Assembly (NCBI GenBank): GCA_023374045.1
Contig: CM041780.1
Location: forward strand, 89,245,627 to 89,309,626
DNA length: 64,000 nt
Source: Limonium bicolor
Lineage: Eukaryota > Streptophyta > Magnoliopsida > Caryophyllales > Plumbaginaceae
Reading direction: 5' to 3'
The position numbers and the translations under genes were made by a program. The notes beneath the pieces are model-generated. The model saw only the letters and a list, made by a program, of their open reading frames with translations. It did not search any database and was not told the origin of the DNA. Numbering within the stretch: position 1 is the stretch's first letter; each line of letters begins with the position of its first letter. Shown in pieces: positions 10,916 through 23,506 of this stretch.

Positions 10916-13864
10916 TCACTTAGAACTTTCAGACGTATCACTATCATCCCTAGAATGCCGCAAGTTCCCTACCGGTGGAACTGGAGCATGTGTAGATGGT
11001 GGGGCTTGGGGTACAGTCTGTGGTGGACCCCACCATCCCTGAGCCGGACCCGACCACCATCCCTGAGCCGGTATCCCACTCTGAGACCCGAGTGCTGTGG
11101 GTGGACCCCATGATGAACTGGTTGATGAGAACCAGATGCAGCTGTAGATGGACCCCATGACGGCCTGACCTGATGACCGACCTGATGAGAACCAGAAGCT
11201 GGAGTTGGACCCCATGGCGCAATGGCTTGCGACATCCCACTCTGAGAACTTGAAGAAGGAGGTGGACCCCACTGTGACCACGGAGCGGTAGCCATCAACT
11301 GCGCGAATTGTTGTGAAATCAACTCTTGTTGGCGCTTCATCATCTCTCTTCCCGCCTCCTCATTTGCTCCTCATCTTCTGATACTGTTGCATCTCTGTTT
11401 TCATCTTAGCATCGACCTCCTCCTTATACTGCTGAAATCTTTGTTCGTCAAATGTAGATGTAGAGGCGGTGGAAGTGCTGCTAAATTGCCCCGGGTAGTA
11501 TTGCACGGCAGAGTCTGCAAGACCATAAATCCTTTGCTTCTTCGACTTACCCTTCACAGCCTTGTAAAAAGCCTTGTTTATCTCTGCTGGATCAACAGAC
11601 TGAGATGTGCCAGCTTCATCAGAATTTGCAGCGTGCGGCAACTCTTGCTCGATCTCATTCTACATAAATACATAGAAAGTTATAAATGTTTGTAATTAAA
11701 CAGCAAACACTAATATTCAAACTTAGGTATTTAAAAGCACTAAAACGTACCACCACCGCTTTGGCTTTCGCACAACTAAATACTGTTTCTCCACGCTCAT
11801 TCTTCTTAGTATGAGTATGAATAAATAGAGTATACGCATCCACCGTCCACCTTTCTTCTTTTCCTTCAGTAAAAATACACACATAATAAAGTATTAGTAT
11901 TGAATACTGATCAGAAAGTGCAGACAGAGGAGCAAACAACAGCACAACTCTGGTCTTTCTTTAGCAACAACAGGGAGCGTGTATCCCCCAGTCCTACTCG
12001 TTTCAGATAATCTGATCAAAGTCAACTTTGGTCATAAAAGCGAGCACTCAAAATAACAACCAAACAAACTAAAATAAAGATGTATATGAAAATTCGAGGG
12101 CAAAATTGTTTTTGGTAGAAGGTCACCACAGCCATAGTAAAGCAAGTGGTTGCTTTAAAATAAAGCCTTGAAGAGCAGCTTCCAAAATTTTAGTACATGA
12201 CTAACAGTTTAAAGATCAAAAACTGTTGTGTAGGAGACATAATTCCTAATTTTCACACTATTTCTGAATTTGGGAATAGATTAAACAAGTGCGTTATTTT
12301 ACCATAGCAGAAAACTAAGCTGCTCTATATCTGCCCATAAGTAGAAGCTAAACAAGACGTATACAGGTTTTTATTTAGTGCAGCAGAAACATGTTCACAA
12401 TTGATGGATGTAGGGAACTCTTATAGGAGAAGGTACTAATCAAATTTACATACTCATACACTCATGTGTGTACGGGGATTTTTGGAGAGCATTTTCACTG
12501 GTCGTTTCCTTTTTTATTGTACTAATAAGGATACCTAGCTCGGACCCCTTGTATCGCAAATCAAAATTCTAGTAAAAAGGGGTACCTAGCTCCGACCCCA
12601 TGCATTGGAAATCAAAATTCTAGTAAAAAGGGGTACCTAGCTCCGACCCCATGCATTGGAAATCAAAATTCTAGTAAAAAGGGGTACCTAGCTCCGACCC
12701 CATGCATTGCATATAAAAATTCTAATAAAAAGGGGTACCTAGCTCCGACCCCATGCATTGCATGCATATAAATATATAAAAAGGTCTATAAAAAGGGGTA
12801 CCTAGCTCCGACCCCATGCATTGCATATCAAAATTCTAGTAAAAAGGGGTACCTAGCTCCGACCCCATTGCATTTTATTAAAATATACGTACCAACGCCT
12901 CCTTATGATCTGGGTAAGAGCGTGAACCGCCACAGTGGGTGGACATCCCAGCTCCTGGTTCAAACTCCGTACGTCTGTTTCTGGAGTTCACCTCTCGTTT
13001 GTGTCGAAACTCAGGAGTATTCCACACTTGCTCCCACGCTCTCAAGATCTCTGGATCGAAAGACGGTCGAACTTTATGCTCAGTCCTGAGCTCATACAAT
13101 ACTCCGTAACGCCGGGCACCCTTTCTGCAGAACTTGTCATAGATAATACCTTCAAGTGAATGATCCCAACGAAATTTCTTCTGCAGTTCACAATGTAAAT
13201 AAAACAATGTCAACTATATTGTAAAACAAAAAAAATAATTTTAAAAAATATCAAGTTATTGAGCGATGACTTTATTACCTTAAACTCCTCAAAATAAAAT
13301 CGCTTTTGTTCTTCGGATAGTCCCTTCCATGAATGACCCGATGGGAACCACTTCCTATCGAATATTTGACGGAAGCTTCGAGTCACTTCATTGCTAGGTC
13401 TCATAGCACTAGTATGATAGCAAAAGAGTGATTAATTAGAATCAAAATAAATCATCTACATGATTAATGCACATTACATAACACAAGATTAAAGATTATT
13501 TCACATACCCAGATTCAGACAAGGTAATAAGGGTACGAGGGTCAGGAGTCAAGCCACTCGCACTGCCGCTGCCACTTCCACTCTCCACATGCATCTCTGG
13601 AGATGTGTTTTGGGTGCTCTCCAAGGGCTCCCCACTAGCAGGAGTATCATCCGGTGTGCTGGTGGTACCGGTAGACATACCATTAGATGGTGGTATGTGA
13701 ACATGATCATGCTGCTCCTGAGGAACAGTCAAAGGTGCCTCCTGCTGCTGCTCACTAACATCATGAGCAGCTGTCGCTGAAGACTCCGCACGATCATGAG
13801 CAGTCTTACTCTTCTTCTTCTTCTTTTTGGGCCAGAGGCGTCTGACCACGTTGGAATCAGTCAT
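10916..13864 (-). pseudogene. CACTA TNPA-like gene (plant transposase Ptta/En/Spm type)
   Basis: Second protein of CACTA elements; in En/Spm it binds the subterminal repeats. Readable exons on the minus strand: 13509-13864 (ATG at 13862-13864, lysine run, Gln/Ser/Pro-rich), 13279-13411 (FDRKWFPSGHSWKGLSEEQK), 12893-13180 (RWDHSLEGIIYDKFCRKGARRY ... WEQVWNTPEFRHK), about 11751-11866 (RWTVDAYTLFIHTHTKK) and 11659 to 10916 (NKAFYKAVKGKSKKQRIYGL, coiled region, then a Pro/Gln/Ser tail). Each junction shows GT donors (for example before 13508 and 12892) and AG acceptors. The conserved Trp/Phe and THTK motifs fit the Transposase_24 family. One frame change near 11355 interrupts the last exon. The large intron holds a 51-bp tandem array. 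Confidence 0.8.
12527..12870 (+). repeat. 51-bp tandem repeat inside the TNPA-like gene intron
   Basis: Seven units carrying GGGGTACCTAGCTCCGACCCC-type sequence. Starts are at about 12528, 12579, 12630, 12681, 12732, 12795 and 12846, so the period is 51 bp except one 63-bp unit with extra bases. Each unit has a GGGG...CCCC self-complementary core. It lies between the exon ending at 12893 and the exon starting near 11866. Confidence 0.88.
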
Positions 13865-13889
13865 ATCTGCACACATATAAAATGAATTA

Positions 13890-14027
13890 GATATAATCAA
13901 ACAATATTGTAGCATTTATAAACAACAACTATCTACAAGTTAATTTACATTTGTTATTTAGATATAATCAAACAATATTGTAGCATTCGTAAACAACAAC
14001 TATCTACAAGTTAATTTACATTTGTTA
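13890..14027 (+). repeat. 69-bp tandem duplication at the 3' end of the TNP2 gene
   Basis: The segment starting AGATATAATCAAACAATATT is present twice, 69 bp apart. The second copy reaches the TNP2 stop codon region (14025). Confidence 0.8.
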
Positions 14028-17000
14028 TTCAGAATCATAATCATCATCATAATCATTCTCTTCCAAATCGTCTTCCAATTCATATTCCACTTCTTCGGCA
14101 TCTCCAACCTCGTCCCCCTCTAGGTCACCACAATCTAAATCCTCTGCAACAGAATCAATCGTGTCTACCAGTTCAATAGGTACATCCTCTTCATTAGGGA
14201 TAAAGTAGATATGTTAACCCCCTCAACTCCTTCTTCCTGAAGTGGTTGTGTCTCTTCTTCATTTGAAACTGAATCTGGCATGTCTAATATGCTTCTTGCT
14301 TTAATTTTACAAACAGACCACCATGCTTGAACATCCTTCTTTTTAGAAGGGTACGAGCAGTAATATACTTGTCTCGCTTGTTCCGCCAATATGAACGGTT
14401 CATAATTCTTTATCCTCTTGTATGTTTGATGTCTGCTATTTTATATATTGGGTGGATAACACAACCATCCTTTGAGTTATCGAACCACGAACACTTGAAC
14501 ATGATCACCTTCTTCATAGGGTACGCCGGATACTCTAACTCAATAATATCATCCAGCATTCCATAATAATCATTTTCTGTGCTCGATTCACCGGCAGCAG
14601 ATACGCATACTCCACTATTTACTGTTGAACGACCTACTTCATGCGCTCTTGTAAGAAATTTGAACCCATTCACAAAAAAACCGGAATACGATTTTGCCAC
14701 ATTTAGTGGTCCTTGTGCCAAACTCCGTATGAAATGATTGGGGATTGTGTCATTGTTCGACTGTTTAAGACAACAAACAAGAAGAATCATGTCACAACTA
14801 ACTAAGGTGATGACATAGTTGTATTTTCAAATTCATGAAGTTCTAATATGTAGCTTACATATGAATTGAACCACGCACTAAATTCTTTCTCCAACTTTCT
14901 ATTAATAGCAACATCATCGATTGAAGGATTTTGCTCTTGCAGTTCATCAATAAACTTTCTGTGAAACACAAGCGAACAGATACGGTCAACATATCTTTGA
15001 GTTTAACTTTTATAGAAAACTTAGCATTTGTAATCTTACTCCACATAAGGCTCGAGTTCCGGAGTGTTCAACAACACATATGTCTGGGCAGCAGCTAAGT
15101 CTTTCGGTGTTAGATAAACCGAAGTAGCTTTCCCAATTAGTCTTCCGCTTGATTTGAAGATAGAGATCCTATCAGGGTCATCATCAACTTCTTCAATTTC
15201 AACTTCATTCCTTCCCACTCTATAGCGATAAGAGGGTTCACCATCACCAAAATAGAAGGTGCTGAATTTAGTAATCTCCTCGAGAAGATAACCATTGCAT
15301 ATTGACCCTTCAACGTGGTTTCTGTTTCTGACTTTCCTTTTCAATTTACCCATGTATCTACAACAATCATATCATATACCGTAAGAATAATGAATGAACT
15401 CATCTATTAACACTGATTGAATCAGTCATCAACAAAATATGTCACTTACCTCTCAAAGGGGTACATCCATCTGTATTGCACAGGTCCAGCTAGACTAGCC
15501 TCATAAGCCAAGTGGATTGGAAGATGCTCCATTGAGTCAAAAAAGCTCGGAGGAAATATCATCTCCAATTTGCAAAGAATGAGTGCAATGTTATCTTTCA
15601 TTTGTTGTAGATTTGTTTCGTACAAAGATGTTGCAGTCAACTCTTTGAAGTGAAGACACAACTCGGTGATTGCCTCCCACACCGCTCGAGGGAGAAGATG
15701 ACGAAAGGCTATAGGCATGAGTCGGTGCATAAATACATGACAATCATGACTCTTCATCCCGAATACTCTCCTACTCGTCATGTCGACACATCTACCAACA
15801 TTAGAGGCATACCCATCTGGGAACTTTACATTTTTTACCCATTCACAAAAAATGTCCTTCTGTTGTCTGTCCAATACATAAGATGCCTTTGGATATCTCT
15901 TACTCCTTGCATCAAATGCCAACTCAGGACGCTCACAATAGTCATTGAGTTCTTGACGTGATTTTTCATGATCCTTTGTCTTATGTTTAACATTGAGTAC
16001 AGTGTTGAATATGTTGTCAAAACAATTTTTCTCAATATGCATCACATCCAAATTGTGTCGGATTAACAACTTACTCCAGTACGGTAGATCCCAAAAAATA
16101 CTCTTCTTACTCCACCCACAGTTCCTAGCAATGGCAGCATTTGTTTCATCAGAGCCAACTTCAGTCACTTTCTTAAGACCTAACCGGTCTATTTCTGCCA
16201 ATATCTCATCACCGGTCCACACACGTGGTGCTCTACCCAAAACTTTTTTACCTTTCCTGAATGAAGTAGTGTCGTAGCGAAACTTGTGTCTTGGTCGTAA
16301 AAATTTCCTACTATTGTCAAACCAGGATTGTTTCCGACTGCAGCGAAGGGTGAAAGCATCACTTGCATCCATGCAGTGCGGACATGCTAATCTTCCAGCT
16401 GTGCTCCATCCAGAAAGCATTGCGTATGCTGGAAAATCACTTATTGTCCACATCAACGCAGCTCTCATTGTGAAATTTTGTTTCTTAGAAACATCGTAAG
16501 TGTTAACTCCTTCACCCCATAATTGTTGTAGCTCTGCAATAAGAGGCTGCAGATACACATCTATCCGCCCTTTTGGATTTTTCGGTCCAGGCACCAAGCA
16601 TGTAAGAAGAAATTCATCTTTCATGCACATCCCAGGTGGTAGATTGTAAGGAGTCAGGATACAGGCCACAATGAATATGGTCGCCAGATGGCCCAAATGG
16701 CTGAAATCCGTCAGTGCACAGGCCAAGGCGCACATTTCTAACTTCTTTAGCAAATTCAGGATTGCTCTCATCAATGTTTCCATGCTCTAGAGTCAGATGG
16801 ATGACACATCTTGCCATCCTCCATTGTGCTCAGCATGCCAACGCATTTCACTTGCTGTTCCGGAGAAGCGTACAGTCCTTTGAAGTCTTGGTATGATGGG
16901 GAAGTAATGCATTTTCTTTCTTGGGATCTTTGTTTTCCTTCGTTTAGAACCCTCAGCCACTGGTTTGTACCTTGGTTCGTGACAAAACTTGCAAGAATCA

Positions 17001-17761
17001 AGATCTTTGTCTTCCCTCCAGTATATCATACAATGATTGATGCATGAGTGAATTATCTCCACAGGAAGCCCAAGACCTTTGACTACTTTTTTAGCACCAT
17101 AGTAGTCCTTTGGAATATGGTTATCATTTGGCCACAAATCATGATATGATTGACAAACTATATCAATGAGTGTTTGTGAGGCTTGATGGTCAGTCTTCAT
17201 TGAGAGCAACAGAACAATCAATGACAATAGTGTGTGTTTTCCATCAAATAACTTCTTCCTGGCAGCCTCCATAAGCTCAAAAAAATTTTTAGCTTCTGGG
17301 TTAGGAGGCTCCTCCACATCATCACTTATGTCCAAATCATCCTCCGTAACTGCTTCATTGAAAGGATCATCATCCATTGGTTCGTACTGAGCATCAAAAG
17401 CGTTGACAACCATTGTCTCATAGTTGTTCAATGTTGATGTCTGATCACTTGTTGTATCAATGCGACTTGACAAATCAGCCGAATTAATAGAACCTACTTC
17501 ACCATGGAAGTTCCAGACAAAGTAGCCATACATGAATCCCTTCTTTGCCAGATGTACCTTGACCATATCAGCACCTAGATACTGAGTATTCATGCAGCGA
17601 CGCAAGGGACAAGGACATTTGATTTTGTTGTTCTCCCTCACACACTCAGGATGTGATAGTGCGAACGCAACAAATTCCTCTATCTTTGCCAACCATTCTT
17701 GGGTTGGCCTCCCATTTCGCATTCGCACTAAATCATACATCCAACGTCTATCTGAACTCAT
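14025..17761 (-). pseudogene. CACTA TNP2-type transposase gene
   Basis: Catalyses excision and insertion. The ATG at 17759-17761 begins MSSDRRWMYD. The N-terminal transposase-associated zinc domain has CPCPLRRCMN and a V-H-L motif (about residues 48-70). The catalytic core (Transposase_21 type) has SGWSTAGRLACPHC, DLPYWSKLLIRHNLDVMH and IEKNCFDNI, then a DUF4218-like segment ending GPVQYRWMYPFER at 15450. A clean intron (15358-15449, GT..AG) is followed by YMGKLKRKVRNRN and later exons near 14858-14958. The last part has a DUF4216-like segment (YYGMLDDIIELEY ... FKCSW) and a strongly acidic tail ending at TAA 14025-14027. Frame changes at about 16870, 16790 and 14410 break the reading. Most of the domain is present and conserved. 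Confidence 0.88.
15358..15449 (-). other. Intron in TNP2 gene
   Basis: The donor GTAAGTG follows the exon end GAGAG at 15450, and the acceptor TTGTAG precedes ATACATGG at 15357. Its removal joins MYPFER to YMGKLKRKVRNRN, the order normal for TNP2 proteins. Confidence 0.85.
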
Positions 17762-20031
17762 CTTATCTATACGAGATTAATGTGTCTAATGGTTAGTGTA
17801 TAAAAAAATGGTGTCGGAGTGTTAATGATTATGAATCTACTAGTATGATTGTCAATAATAATCATATTAAATAGTAAGAGAACATAATAATAACATCAAT
17901 CGAGTATTACTTAAGTGTATAAACAATTTAGAGTATGACTTTTTGTTGTTGTTAAGAAAATAAATACAATAACTCAATCCTAGTGAAGGCCAAGTTAAGT
18001 ATATATTATAATCAGATTTCAGCTAAAAGATTAATAGGTCCAAACACGTTTCAAAGAGCTGAAGCAGATTAGCGATGCGTAAAGTTCGAAATACCCAAAC
18101 TTTACCAATTAGCAGCTAAAACAGAATGGAAAATCGAGTATTATTCAAAAGATTGAACTGCTGACGTAGGCATTACTAACGCACAAAACAGAAGTATTAC
18201 ATATTGTTACCCAAGGAGCTAAATTATTTGAAAGAGTTTAATAACTCCATATTCATTTCATGCTAGGTAATTGGTTAGAATGACTACGATGGAACTAGAT
18301 GTGTCATACCTGATATGTGGAGTTCAACTTCAACCAGAAGAAGAGGTTCAACAGCAGACCACGGGTTGTTGTTTTATATCTCCTGTAATAGATACATAAA
18401 AATGATAGATAGAATTAGAAAAGTTCGATTACCGCTTTTGTGAATTTGCTTTAGAAGGAGGAACTCGAAATGGGACAAAGCTAAAGCAATTTCAAGCCTT
18501 TTTAGAACTTTGATAATTGAAAACTGTTTCTGAATAACAGTAAAAAACAGAGGTAAAATGACATAGTTTAGAAGGTATGAGACTAGCTGAAGTCGGTTAA
18601 CAAATATTGCAGTAGCATTATTATTCAAATCTAGAAAATTAAATAGCTGACGAATTTGCTGGGAACCGGGCGATAAATGCGGAAACATACAACAGCCAAA
18701 ACAATATTTAGAAAGTAAGAACAAAACACAATTTTAGGAAGGAAAAAAGTGGAAGACCTCAAGACAGAATTTGTCAGATAACGAAGAAGAAATAAGACCA
18801 CCATCAAAATGATAAAAATGTCATTCTAGCAGCAAGTGAGGAGCTTTAAGTGGAGCAAATGGTAAAAGAATCACAGCCCTGGAATAAACAAGCAGAAAAA
18901 TTGAAAAAGTTACATGGCAGAATGCTTATATCAAGGTCTGTAACTGAAAAGGAAACTAGAAGGATATGTTGCAGAATGCTAAAGGAGAATATTTGAGGGT
19001 TAGTCTTGGAAATTAGAGGGATATTTGGCAGTATGATAGAGGGTATTAACATGGAGATAAAGACAATGGTGAATAATGCATTAATTGCACCTTCATATTC
19101 TCCACCATGCTACAGGTAGGATATAGATTTTATTAAAATTATTACTAATCTTCACATGTAAATTGATTAAGCTACTGTTATGGTGTTCTGGGTTAGTTTT
19201 CTTTTTGTTTTTTTCTGTTAATTGTGACCGACATGAACATTACAGTAGATTATCTTTACTTGTACTGTTTACTCTTGTCTCGCTTTCTTAATTAACCACA
19301 TAACTCAAAAGGACTTATTGTAAATCCTTGCTAAACCTGTGTCTATATTTATAGATAAAATTAAAAGTAAATCACACAAAAAGTAAGGGAGTACCTGAAC
19401 TGTGGACTGACGCTGAAATTGGGGTTTTTATCCTAGTTGGTCGACAGATACACCTCTGAAATTGACAGAAGAGGAAAGGAGAATAAGTCTGACTGCTTGA
19501 ATGTTGGAGAAAGGAGTGGAAGAAAGAAGGAGAGGAAGAAAGAAGAAGAAGATGAAGAAAAATGCAGTTCATGGATCAAACATCTGAATTTTATTATTAA
19601 TACAATCAAAAGAAATATTACACACAAGTATGATTCATTTTTGCCATAAAAGAATAAGCATTAACGTTTTTAGCAATTTCATCTCTACTTATCAATTAAT
19701 TGTTCGCCAATTAGCTTGCAAAATTACCATGACTAAACTGAAGAGAAGAAGACAAGTTAGAGTATATTACTGTGACTGAACTGAAGTGTTATCAGCCCTG
19801 TCTTCAATCTGATATGCAAGCAGCAGTGAGTCCTGCACAGCATAAACACAAGAAGAGGATTAAGACAGCGTATGAGTATAAACACCTAACTCTATTTATT
19901 CCCCATCCTTGCAAACTCTTCTAACATACCAACCTAACGAAGCAATTAAATCAATTATCATCTGTTTCCACAGTTATAAGACAAGATTAGAAACTAAACC
20001 CTTTATAAATCTTCTCAATTATGTTAATAGA
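17762..20031. other. CACTA right-side non-coding region upstream of TNP2
   Basis: No coding domain recognised on either strand. AT-rich, with scattered short open frames. It should contain the promoter of the minus-strand transposase gene and perhaps a 5' untranslated exon; candidate splice signals cannot be assigned. Confidence 0.5.
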
Positions 20032-20155
20032 TATAACCAGAAGGGACACCAACATTGCTATAACCAGAAGCGACACCAACATTGCTATAACCAGAAGCGA
20101 CACCAACATTGCTATAACCAGAAGCGACACCAACATTGCTATAACCAGAATCGCC
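20032..20155 (+). repeat. 27-bp tandem repeat in the CACTA element
   Basis: About 4.4 copies of a unit starting ATAACCAGAAGCGACACC, at 20032, 20059, 20086, 20113 and 20140. The period is a multiple of three, so it gives open frames of YNQKRHQHC-type repeats, but no start, codon bias or homology supports a protein. Confidence 0.9.
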
Positions 20156-20599
20156 AGAAGCTAATTTTCGGATTTTGGCCACATTTTCAATTTCGTATAA
20201 ACCAAACCTACGTAGAGCATAATCAAAGCCAAAAAAGACAGAGAAACATACCTGATCCTGAATGTCAGAGAGGACAAGACCACCAATATCCTGGCTGCTT
20301 GCGATTTGAGTTGGTCTTGAGCGACCGAACAGCACTTGGGCAATCGAATGGAGTTGAGCGACCGAACAGCACTTCGGCAATCGAATGGACTTAAGCGACT
20401 CGAACAGAGAGACAAAAATTATTGATGCAGTGGCAAAATCCGAAACTCGACGACAGGCTTCAAGACGCGCTGGGAAGAGTGGGTTTAGGGTAGATCTGTG
20501 AGTATAATCGAGTGGGTAGGGTAGAGCTGTGAGTAAAATTGCCTTTTGCAAAGAGGTAAGTTACACGAAGAAGATAAAAGAAAGTAGTTAACGAGTGTT

Positions 20600-21360
20600 T
20601 TCATAATATAATTACCGGCGGATTAGATATCGAAGGTAATTACCGACGGCAAATTCCGACGGTACCCATCCAAAAAAATGACAGCGTTCCCGGTTACAAG
20701 TAATCTCCTCGCCTGGTATATAAAAGAGTAATTACCAACGGAATAGAGCCGTAGGTAATTACCTTCGGAACCAGTCCGTAGGTAATCTTTACGTGGAAGA
20801 AAATGCCGCGTTTCAGCAATTAAACTCCCGTCTACCACTACGAAACATTACCGACGGAATGAAGAACGTAGGTAATTACCGTCGGAGTATTCCGTCGGTA
20901 TTCATCTCAGAAAACGACAGCGTTTCGTGTTACAAGTAATATCGCCCGCTTATATATAAACGAGTAATTACCTACGGAATTATCCGTAGGTAATTACCGT
21001 CGGAATGAATCCGTAGGTAATTACCGTCAGAATGAATCCGTAGGTAATCCTTACATGAAGCCGCATTTACCGACGGTATGTTCCGTAGGTAACCTTTCTT
21101 CAAAATCCCGCCTGTTTACCTACGGAAAATATCCGTGGGTAATTTAATGGCATTATACGCGCCATTACCAGCCAGTCCTCCCGCACTTTTCCCTTCAAAT
21201 TTACCAACGGAATTTTCCGTAGGTAAATGTTTTGATGGAATTCCGCCGGTATTCCGTAGGTAAAAACTGAACCAATGGCTGGTATTATAATCCGTAGGTA
21301 TTCCGTCGGTAATTGCCTACGGAAAAGTTTCCGTAGGTAATTTCCGTAGGTAAACTACTG
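20600..21360 (+). repeat. CACTA right subterminal repeat region
   Basis: Many copies of TACCGACGGA, TTCCGTAGGTAA and TCCGTCGGTA in both orientations up to the terminal repeat, mirroring the left end. Motif copies are typically 20-40 bp apart. Confidence 0.88.
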
Positions 21361-21373
21361 TTTTCTAGTAGTG
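21361..21373 (+). repeat. CACTA right terminal inverted repeat
   Basis: TTTTCTAGTAGTG, exact reverse complement of 9752-9764, followed by the AGT target copy at 21374-21376. Confidence 0.95.
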
Positions 21374-21376
21374 AGT

Positions 21377-23506
21377 GCCACACCATGGCTTGGGAGAGGA
21401 GGTAATTTTACAATCCTTTTACAAAGATTTGGATCATTCAAGCCGCTTGTTGGTAGATACTTGTGCAGGAGGAAGCCTCATGGAATTACCCATAGCTAGA
21501 ATCAAGGAATTGTTGGAGACCATTACCAATGCATCCAATCAGTGGGGAGGCACTAGGGCATCTACTGAGGTTCCCCCAAGGAATTCCGCTGGAATCTATG
21601 AGGTAGATTCGAACACTCTTTTAGCTGCTAGAATGGATAGCATGTCTAAGCAATTCGAGAAGATGTGTGCAATGATGAACCCTCAGTCAAGTGCAGCTGT
21701 TGTGACTGATTCTTTCCCACAGTGTGAGTATTGTGGTAGAAGTTCCAACATGTGTCAGTGTACTTCTCAGCAAAATGAAGAGGTAAACTATCTGGGAAAC
21801 AGGCAAGAGAACTTCTACAACAATCAAAACAACCAAGGATATCAACAGCAGAGATTCCAGGGAAATAACTACAGCCAGAGGCCTCCACAGCAGAACACTC
21901 CGCATTTTCAGAGACCTCATCAGAATCAACAAATGCAGAACCAGCAGGCACAGAAACAGCCAGCTGGTGTGAGTTCAAGTTTGGAGGATATGATGCGGGA
22001 GTTTATCTTGTCGACCAATAGGAAACTCGAACAACAAGAAAACACAAACCATGAGAACAAGACATTCATCTTGGAGCAGAGAGCTTTCAACAAACATATC
22101 GAGACTCAGATTGCCCAACTGAATGAAAAATTTTCTGATAGACCTGCAGGGGCTCTACCTAGCCAGCCAGAAAAGAATCCTCGCGAGTATGCTAAAGCTG
22201 TTTTTGTTGTGGAAGAAGATACTCCACTTGTCGCTGCAATTTTACCTGTTCAACAAGAGGTTAAGGACTCCAGTAAAGTTTTTGAAAAACCCAAGGAGAA
22301 GGAGTCTCCTGAAACTCAACCCTCTTACTCTTCTATTTCCAATCGTAAATTTGAAGAACCTGTTCCTTTTCCTGACAGGTTAAAGAAAAGGGACCTTGAT
22401 GAACAGCTTGGAAAATTTCTTAAAATTTTTAAGAAATTAACTAAAGATATTCTTTTTTATAATATGCTTAAGTTAATGCCAAATTATGCTACACTGGTGG
22501 ATGATATTTTGGCTAACAAATGTCTACTGCATGAAAAGGAAACAGCGAAGAAGGTAGCTACTATGAGTAGTAAAGGTAAAGCTACTGAGCCTCAGGTGGT
22601 GAGCATAGAGCAACCGGTGCTAGAGAATGAGCGGAATTGTGAAGTTACCATATCTCCTTCACCTACACCACCTACAGTTTAAGTTGCTCCTCCAGTTCCA
22701 TTTCCAAACAGAACCAAGCGTTCCAAAGAGGATAGTGAGTTTGATAAGTTTCTTACTTTACTTCGTCAATTATCTGTTGATATCCCCTTTGTTGATTTAG
22801 TTGCGAAGGTACCTAACTATGCCAAGTATTTAAGGAAGCTTTTATCTAATAAGGCAAAGTTAGTTGAGACAGGAACTATTCAGCTCACAGAGACTTGTTC
22901 AGCGATCATACAGAAGCGCTTACCAGAAAAATGCAAAGATCCTGGAAGCTTCACAATTCCATGCAGAATAGGAGACATTGACTTTGACCACTGTCTTGCT
23001 GATTTAGGAGCGTCAATTAGTCTCATGCCATACACTATATTTGAAAAGCTTGGAATTGGAGACTTACAGCCTACACGAATGACGCTTCAGCTGGCAGATC
23101 GCTCGGTTTTTACCCTTGTGGAATTGCAAAGGATGTGATGGTTAAGGTGGAGCATCTGTATTTCCCCTGCGACTTTGTCGTACTCGACATGGCTGCAGAT
23201 CCGACGGTCCCTATTATCCTTGGAAGACCCTTCCTAGCGACAGCCGACGCTCGAATCGAAGTTGCTCATGGAACGATCACTTTGAATGCAGAGGGTGAGA
23301 AGCTACTGTTTTATGCTGGTAGGTCTTCGAAAAACATTTTGGAAGCTTCTCGGAGTTCATGTCGGCCCAATCTTCTGGAATCTCTTGAGAGAACAATAAC
23401 AAGGTCTAGCCAAAGACTGAAAAGACGGGCAGCTTGGTGGGAGGTAGCCCACCAGTATAAATCTTCTCCCTACTTTCTTTTTACACTTTCCTTTTGTTTG
23501 ATATAA
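21377..23506 (+). pseudogene. Element B gag C-terminal half and protease
   Basis: Resumes gag after the CACTA element with VPHHGLGEEVILQSFYKDL. A long open frame to 22682 covers the gag C-terminus, with a knuckle-like motif (CEYCGRSSNMCQC, about 21720) and a Gln/Asn-rich stretch. A TAA at 22680-22682 is followed in the same frame by protease sequence: MPY-type active site ADLGASISLMPY (about 23000-23035), then after a frame change near 23110 the segment FVVLDMAADPTVPIILGRPFLAT. Coding ends at 23506 after WWEVAHQ. There is no RT after it. Compared with element A the sequence from about 23395 aligns with A just downstream of integrase, marking the deletion junction. Confidence 0.88.

Larger units (their letters stand above)
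9752..21373 (-). mobile_element. Element C: CACTA (En/Spm) DNA transposon, 11.6 kb
   Basis: Ends in 13-bp perfect inverted repeats (CACTACTAGAAAA) with 3-bp target duplications AGT. Subterminal regions at both ends are packed with direct and inverted copies of TACCTACGGA / TCCGTAGGTA-like motifs, which in En/Spm bind the TNPA protein. Two genes on the minus strand, TNP2-type transposase (14025-17761) and a TNPA-like gene (10916-13864), give the standard two-gene layout. Small frame breaks in both genes make autonomy doubtful as read. It is inserted in element B gag. Confidence 0.95.

Noticed and set aside
17762..20031. Captured host gene fragment in the CACTA element
   Set aside because: CACTA elements often carry gene pieces, but no recognisable protein domain or exon pattern was found here on either strand.
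20032..20155. CRISPR-like regular repeats
   Set aside because: Units are contiguous with no unique spacers, in a plant transposon. The 51-bp and 70-bp arrays are rejected as CRISPR for the same reason.
20024..20551. Open frames on both strands with YSNVGVASG or YNQKRHQHC repeats
   Set aside because: Produced by a 27-bp tandem repeat whose length is a multiple of three; open on both strands and without homology.
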